From assembly GCA_030665705.1 (NCBI GenBank), contig DAOUZG010000053.1:1-9112 (forward strand): a DNA stretch of 9,112 nt. Direction: 5' to 3'. Under the pieces are notes generated by a model that saw only the letters and a program-made list of their open reading frames with translations, was not told the origin of the DNA and ran no database searches. Of this stretch, positions 6,500-9,112 are shown one piece after another. The position numbers and the translations under genes are program-made. This DNA is from Deltaproteobacteria bacterium. GTDB taxonomy: Bacteria > Myxococcota_A > UBA9160 > SZUA-336. Position 1 is the first letter of the stretch. The number at the start of each line of letters is the position of its first letter.

Positions 6500-7459
6500 G
6501 TGACGGTCGACACGCGCCGAATCCTCCTCGCGAGTCCCCGCGGCTTCTGCGCCGGGGTGGATCGCGCCATCGAGATCGTGGAGCTGGCGCTCGAGGTGTA
6601 CGGCCCTCCCGTCTACGTCCGCCACGAGATCGTCCACAACCGCCACGTCGTCCGCTCGCTCCTGGCCAAAGGGGCGCGCTTCGTCGAGGAGGTGTCGGAG
6701 GCCCCGGCGGGGAGCCGCCTCGTGTTCAGCGCACACGGGGTCTCTCCCTCGGTTCGCGCGGAAGCTGAGCAGCGCAACCTTCAGACCCTCGATGCGACCT
6801 GCCCGCTCGTAACCAAGGTCCACCTCGAGGCCGAGCGCTACGCTCGTAAGGACTATGAAATCGTCCTGGTGGGCCACCGAGGCCACGTGGAGGTAGAAGG
6901 GACGCTCGGGCACGCGCCGGACCGCATGGTCGTAGTGCAGACCGTGGAGGACGCCGAGCGGCTCGAGGTTCGGGATCCGGACCGGCTTGCCGTCCTCACG
7001 CAGACGACGCTGTCCGTCGACGATACGCGCGAGATCATCGGCGTCCTTCGCCGGCGTTTCCCGGCCATCCGCGAACCTTCCAAGGACGACATCTGCTACG
7101 CGACCCAGAACCGTCAGAATGCGGTCAAGGCCATCGCGGAGCAGGCGGAGCTCGTGCTCGTTGTCGGCGCGCCCTCCTCGAGTAACTCGAACCGGCTTGT
7201 CGAGGTGGCCCGTACTGCGGGATCCCGCGCGGTGCTCATCGAGGATGCCAGTGAGCTCGCCCCGGGATGGATCGATCGGGTCCAGACCATCGGTGTAGCG
7301 GCCGGCGCCTCGGCACCCGAGGGCCTCGTACAGGAAGTCCTCTCGCGGCTCCGCGAGCTCGGCTGCGGGGAGGTCGAGGAGGTCTCGATCGTCGACGAGC
7401 ACGTCACCTTCGCGCTGCCCCCCGAGCTCCGGCGCGACGTGCCGGGCGCGACTCTCTAG
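6500..7459 (+). CDS. ispH: 4-hydroxy-3-methylbut-2-enyl diphosphate reductase (IspH/LytB)
   Basis: Cytosolic iron-sulfur enzyme catalysing the last step of the MEP pathway, reduction of HMBPP to IPP and DMAPP. The 319-residue product is of normal length. The three iron-sulfur cysteines are Cys17 (RGFCAGV), Cys101 (DATCPLVTKVH) and Cys199 (DDICYATQNRQ). Substrate and proton-relay residues are present: His46 in EIVHN, His79 in SAHGVSP, His129 and Glu131 in GHRGHVEVEGTLG, SSSNSN (226-231) and the Ser of GASAPE (271). The start is a GTG with only a poor ribosome binding site; no other start fits, because Cys17 must follow an N-terminal strand. The stop TAG (7457-7459) lies exactly at the junction with the inverted-repeat element. 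It reads in the same direction as its neighbours, with a 78-base gap upstream holding a possible own promoter. Confidence 0.97.
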   Translation: MTVDTRRILLASPRGFCAGVDRAIEIVELALEVYGPPVYVRHEIVHNRHVVRSLLAKGARFVEEVSEAPAGSRLVFSAHGVSPSVRAEAEQRNLQTLDATCPLVTKVHLEAERYARKDYEIVLVGHRGHVEVEGTLGHAPDRMVVVQTVEDAERLEVRDPDRLAVLTQTTLSVDDTREIIGVLRRRFPAIREPSKDDICYATQNRQNAVKAIAEQAELVLVVGAPSSSNSNRLVEVARTAGSRAVLIEDASELAPGWIDRVQTIGVAAGASAPEGLVQEVLSRLRELGCGEVEEVSIVDEHVTFALPPELRRDVPGATL

Positions 7460-7478
7460 TGTCCTGTCCCGGAAGTTC
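7457..7478 (+). repeat. Left terminal inverted repeat
   Basis: Twenty-two bases matching the reverse complement of 7601-7622 at 21 positions. The first three bases are also the ispH stop codon TAG, so the repeat end and the gene end coincide. Confidence 0.85.
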
Positions 7479-7600
7479 GCTTGCATTCCCGGCGGCCGTT
7501 GCATCCGTGCTCGCGGCGTTGCCCTCGCTCGGAATAACGACTGATATGCCTCGCTCGCGCGCCTTGCGAGCCCGGCGCCCCGGCCGCGGGAAACGCGTCG

Positions 7601-7622
7601 GAACTCCCGGGACAGGACACTA
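7601..7622 (-). repeat. Right terminal inverted repeat
   Basis: Inverted copy of the left end, ending CCCGGGACAGGACACTA on the plus strand. It stops five bases before the glnE GTG at 7628, so the ribosome-binding region of glnE now lies largely inside the element. Confidence 0.85.
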
Positions 7623-7627
7623 GGACC

Positions 7628-9082
7628 GTGGAGAGCCTGCGGGACGCCCTGCTCGCGGGGCTCGAGCAGGGTCGGGCGTCGCCGGCAGTGCTCGAGAGGC
7701 TGGGCGAGCCGGAGCCGTCCCGGGCGGCCGAGGCGTTTCGGCGTGCCGTCGCCGATCCGGACCTGGCCCCGACACGCGACGAGTGGGTACGCGAGCTGCT
7801 CGTGACGGCTCGTCCGGGCTTCGGCGCCCAGTGTCTGGAGGAGCTCGCACGTCGCTACCGACAGACCACCGGTCGGTCGCTCGATCTGACCGCCGCGCCG
7901 GCGCTCCCGCGCGTGCTCGGCTCGAGCGACTTCCTGGCGCGGCTGCTCCTGCGCCACCCGAACTGGGCCGACGAGCTCACCGGCGGGCGGCCGCCTCCCC
8001 CGTCCTCCGACCCCCTCGAGGCCGACTGGACCTCGATCCGGATCGCCAAGTACCAGGCGCTCCTGCGGATCGCAGCGCGAGACCTGTCCGATCGACCCTT
8101 CGAGCAAAGCTTGAGAGAGCTCTCGGATCTGGCTGATCGGTGTCTCGATGCGGCACTCCGGTGCGCTATGCGCGAGACCGGGGTGGAGCCCCCGGCTCTG
8201 CTGGCTCTCGGAAAGCTCGGGGGCCGCGAGCTCAACTTCGCCTCCGACGTGGACCTGCTCTTCATCTACGAGGCCGGCCCGGACGAGGATCACATCGAAC
8301 GCAACGACCGCGTCTGCCGCCTCGTCCGCGTCCTGAAGCAGAACCTCGAGGCGCGCGGCGAGGACGGCTTCGCGTTCCGGGTCGACCTCGATCTCCGTCC
8401 GGAAGGGCGCACCGGCACGCTCGCCAACTCACTCGACGCGGCCCTCACCTACTACGAGACGTTCGGGGCGGAGTGGGAGCGCCAGATGCTCATCCGTGCC
8501 CGGCGGGTGGCCGGGCCGATCGAGCCGGCGCAGGCCTTCCTGGACGAGATCGGCCCCTTCGTCTACCGACGACTCATCGACCCCAGCGCAATTGGCGCTG
8601 TGCGCGAGATGAAGGACCGAATCGAGGCGGAGCGTCGACGGAGCGGACGCGACCTCGAGTTCGAGCTCAAGGAAGGTCCGGGCGGAATCCGAGACGTGGA
8701 GTTTCTGGTTCAGGCCCTGCAGATGTTCCACGGCGCCCGTGAGGAGACCCTGCGAACCGGGAACGTCCCGGACGCCTTGCTGGGCCTTCGGACAGCGGGA
8801 ATCCTCCCCGAGGAGGTCGCAGGGGGTTTGCTCCACGCCTATCTCTGGCTCCGGCGGGCCGAGCACGCGGTGCAGATGGTGGAGGAGCGCCAGACACACC
8901 GCTTTCCACGCGACCGAGGGGCACAGGTCGCCCTGGCTCGACGGATGGGCTACCGCGACGAAGACGCAGCCGCGGCTCGCAACCGGCTGCTCGACGAGTG
9001 GACCAACACGCGCGCCGAGGTTCGCTCGCACTTCGAGGCGCTGGTCCTTCGCCGGAGCACCCAGGCGGGAGAAACGCCGTGA
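7628..9082 (+). CDS. glnE: GlnE N-terminal half: glutamine synthetase deadenylylase-type nucleotidyltransferase domain
   Basis: GlnE normally has about 950 residues: an N-terminal half that removes AMP from adenylylated glutamine synthetase and a C-terminal half that adds it. This ORF has 484 residues and matches only the N-terminal half. The nucleotidyltransferase core is intact: GKLGGRELNFASDVDLLF (195-212) with metal-binding Asp207 and Asp209, and RVDLDLRPEG (251-260) with Asp253. YYETFGAEWERQMLIRARRVAG (275-296) and EGPGGIRDVEFLVQ (349-362) are typical; the following helical domain (about 315-470) ends at the usual domain boundary. The GTG at 7628 has only AGGA very close by; the rebuilt pre-insertion sequence puts it four bases after the ispH stop. 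Its TGA overlaps a downstream GTG (GTGA), so the other half may be a separate coupled gene, or a frameshift may have split it. Confidence 0.85.
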   Translation: MESLRDALLAGLEQGRASPAVLERLGEPEPSRAAEAFRRAVADPDLAPTRDEWVRELLVTARPGFGAQCLEELARRYRQTTGRSLDLTAAPALPRVLGSSDFLARLLLRHPNWADELTGGRPPPPSSDPLEADWTSIRIAKYQALLRIAARDLSDRPFEQSLRELSDLADRCLDAALRCAMRETGVEPPALLALGKLGGRELNFASDVDLLFIYEAGPDEDHIERNDRVCRLVRVLKQNLEARGEDGFAFRVDLDLRPEGRTGTLANSLDAALTYYETFGAEWERQMLIRARRVAGPIEPAQAFLDEIGPFVYRRLIDPSAIGAVREMKDRIEAERRRSGRDLEFELKEGPGGIRDVEFLVQALQMFHGAREETLRTGNVPDALLGLRTAGILPEEVAGGLLHAYLWLRRAEHAVQMVEERQTHRFPRDRGAQVALARRMGYRDEDAAAARNRLLDEWTNTRAEVRSHFEALVLRRSTQAGETP

Positions 9083-9112
9083 GCGCCGCCGTGGAGATCG
9101 GGCTCCAGGAGG
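9079..9112 (+). CDS. Start of a further ORF overlapping glnE, cut by the window edge
   Basis: A GTG at 9079 overlaps the glnE stop (GTGA) and opens a frame reading MSAAVEIGLQE before the window ends. The overlap is the usual form of translational coupling. Eleven residues are too few to name it; by position the leading candidate is the C-terminal adenylyltransferase half of GlnE, but any gene could follow. The frame is also open over the 18 bases upstream of 9079, so fusion to glnE by a single base shift cannot be excluded. Confidence 0.4.
   Translation, partial: MSAAVEIGLQE

Larger units (their letters stand above)
7457..7622. mobile_element. MITE-like element with 22-bp terminal inverted repeats and TA target duplication
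   Basis: A 166-bp non-coding segment fills the gap between ispH and glnE. Its ends, 7457-7478 and 7601-7622, are inverted repeats beginning TAGTGTCCTGTCCCGG, identical over 22 bases except one (A at 7473 against G in the opposite copy). A looser inverted similarity (GCATTCCCGGCGGCCG against GCGTTTCCCGCGGCCG) continues inwards. Each end carries TA within CTAG (7456-7459 and 7620-7623), and the outer flanks share nothing else, as expected for a TA duplication made by an IS630/Tc1-type transposase. The interior has no plausible ORF but holds a direct repeat CCTCGCTCG (7523-7531, 7549-7557) and a small hairpin (7554-7558 with 7566-7570). No transposase is in the window, so it would need one acting in trans. 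The family attribution is inferred from target and ends only. Confidence 0.75.

Noticed and set aside
7542..7548. Possible outward promoter inside the inverted-repeat element (TTGCCC, then TGATAT about 17 bases later)
   Set aside because: Each hexamer matches the consensus poorly; worth testing with the element but not supportable as a feature.
5507..8293. 928-residue minus-strand open frame
   Set aside because: It runs antisense through the oxidoreductase, ispH, the inverted-repeat element and glnE. No single real gene would span these, and its composition is that of a mirror frame.
1..9112. tRNA, rRNA, CRISPR array, toxin-antitoxin, phage or defence genes
   Set aside because: Nothing with the required repeats, folds or protein motifs was seen. 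Apart from the inverted-repeat element the window is housekeeping metabolism.

Overview
The window is GC-rich (roughly two-thirds G+C by eye) and densely coding, with long antisense open frames, as expected of a high-GC bacterium. The gene set is two-subunit-E1 pyruvate dehydrogenase, NuoB, a phosphatidylcholine-synthase-like enzyme, IspH and a GlnE-type enzyme. It fits a Gram-negative-like heterotroph of the Proteobacteria/Myxococcota/Methylomirabilota/Binatota sort, but nothing here fixes the phylum.

Left half, minus strand (1-4392): nuoB (Complex I subunit B), then lpd (E3), the lipoyl acyltransferase E2, and E1 alpha, which runs off the left edge. All four point the same way with gaps of 86, 24 and 45 bases and can be one transcription unit. 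The enzymes make acetyl-CoA and NADH from a 2-oxo acid, most likely pyruvate. NuoB belongs to the NADH-consuming respiratory complex but has no other nuo gene beside it. E1 beta is missing from the window and would be expected beyond the left edge.

Right half, plus strand (4431-9112): a phosphatidylcholine synthase-like CDP-alcohol phosphatidyltransferase overlaps by 4 bases an FAD-dependent oxidoreductase of unknown substrate. Then come ispH (last step of the MEP isoprenoid pathway) and an ORF matching only the N-terminal, deadenylylating half of GlnE. That ORF overlaps, as GTGA, the start of another frame cut by the right edge. nuoB and the phosphatidyltransferase diverge from a gap of only 38 bases in which each has a -10-like hexamer almost touching its start codon; ispH has a similar arrangement.

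The most notable item is a 166-bp non-coding element (7457-7622) between ispH and glnE. It has 22-bp terminal inverted repeats with one mismatch and a TA at each end inside a CTAG context, like a MITE mobilised by an IS630/Tc1-type transposase. Removing one TA plus the interior rebuilds an ispH stop codon (TAG) followed four bases later by the glnE GTG. The element therefore appears to have split a tightly linked ispH-glnE pair without damaging either reading frame. No wholly new multi-gene system was recognised; the points most worth following are this insertion, the half-length GlnE, the isolated nuoB leading the dehydrogenase genes, and the possible leaderless starts.
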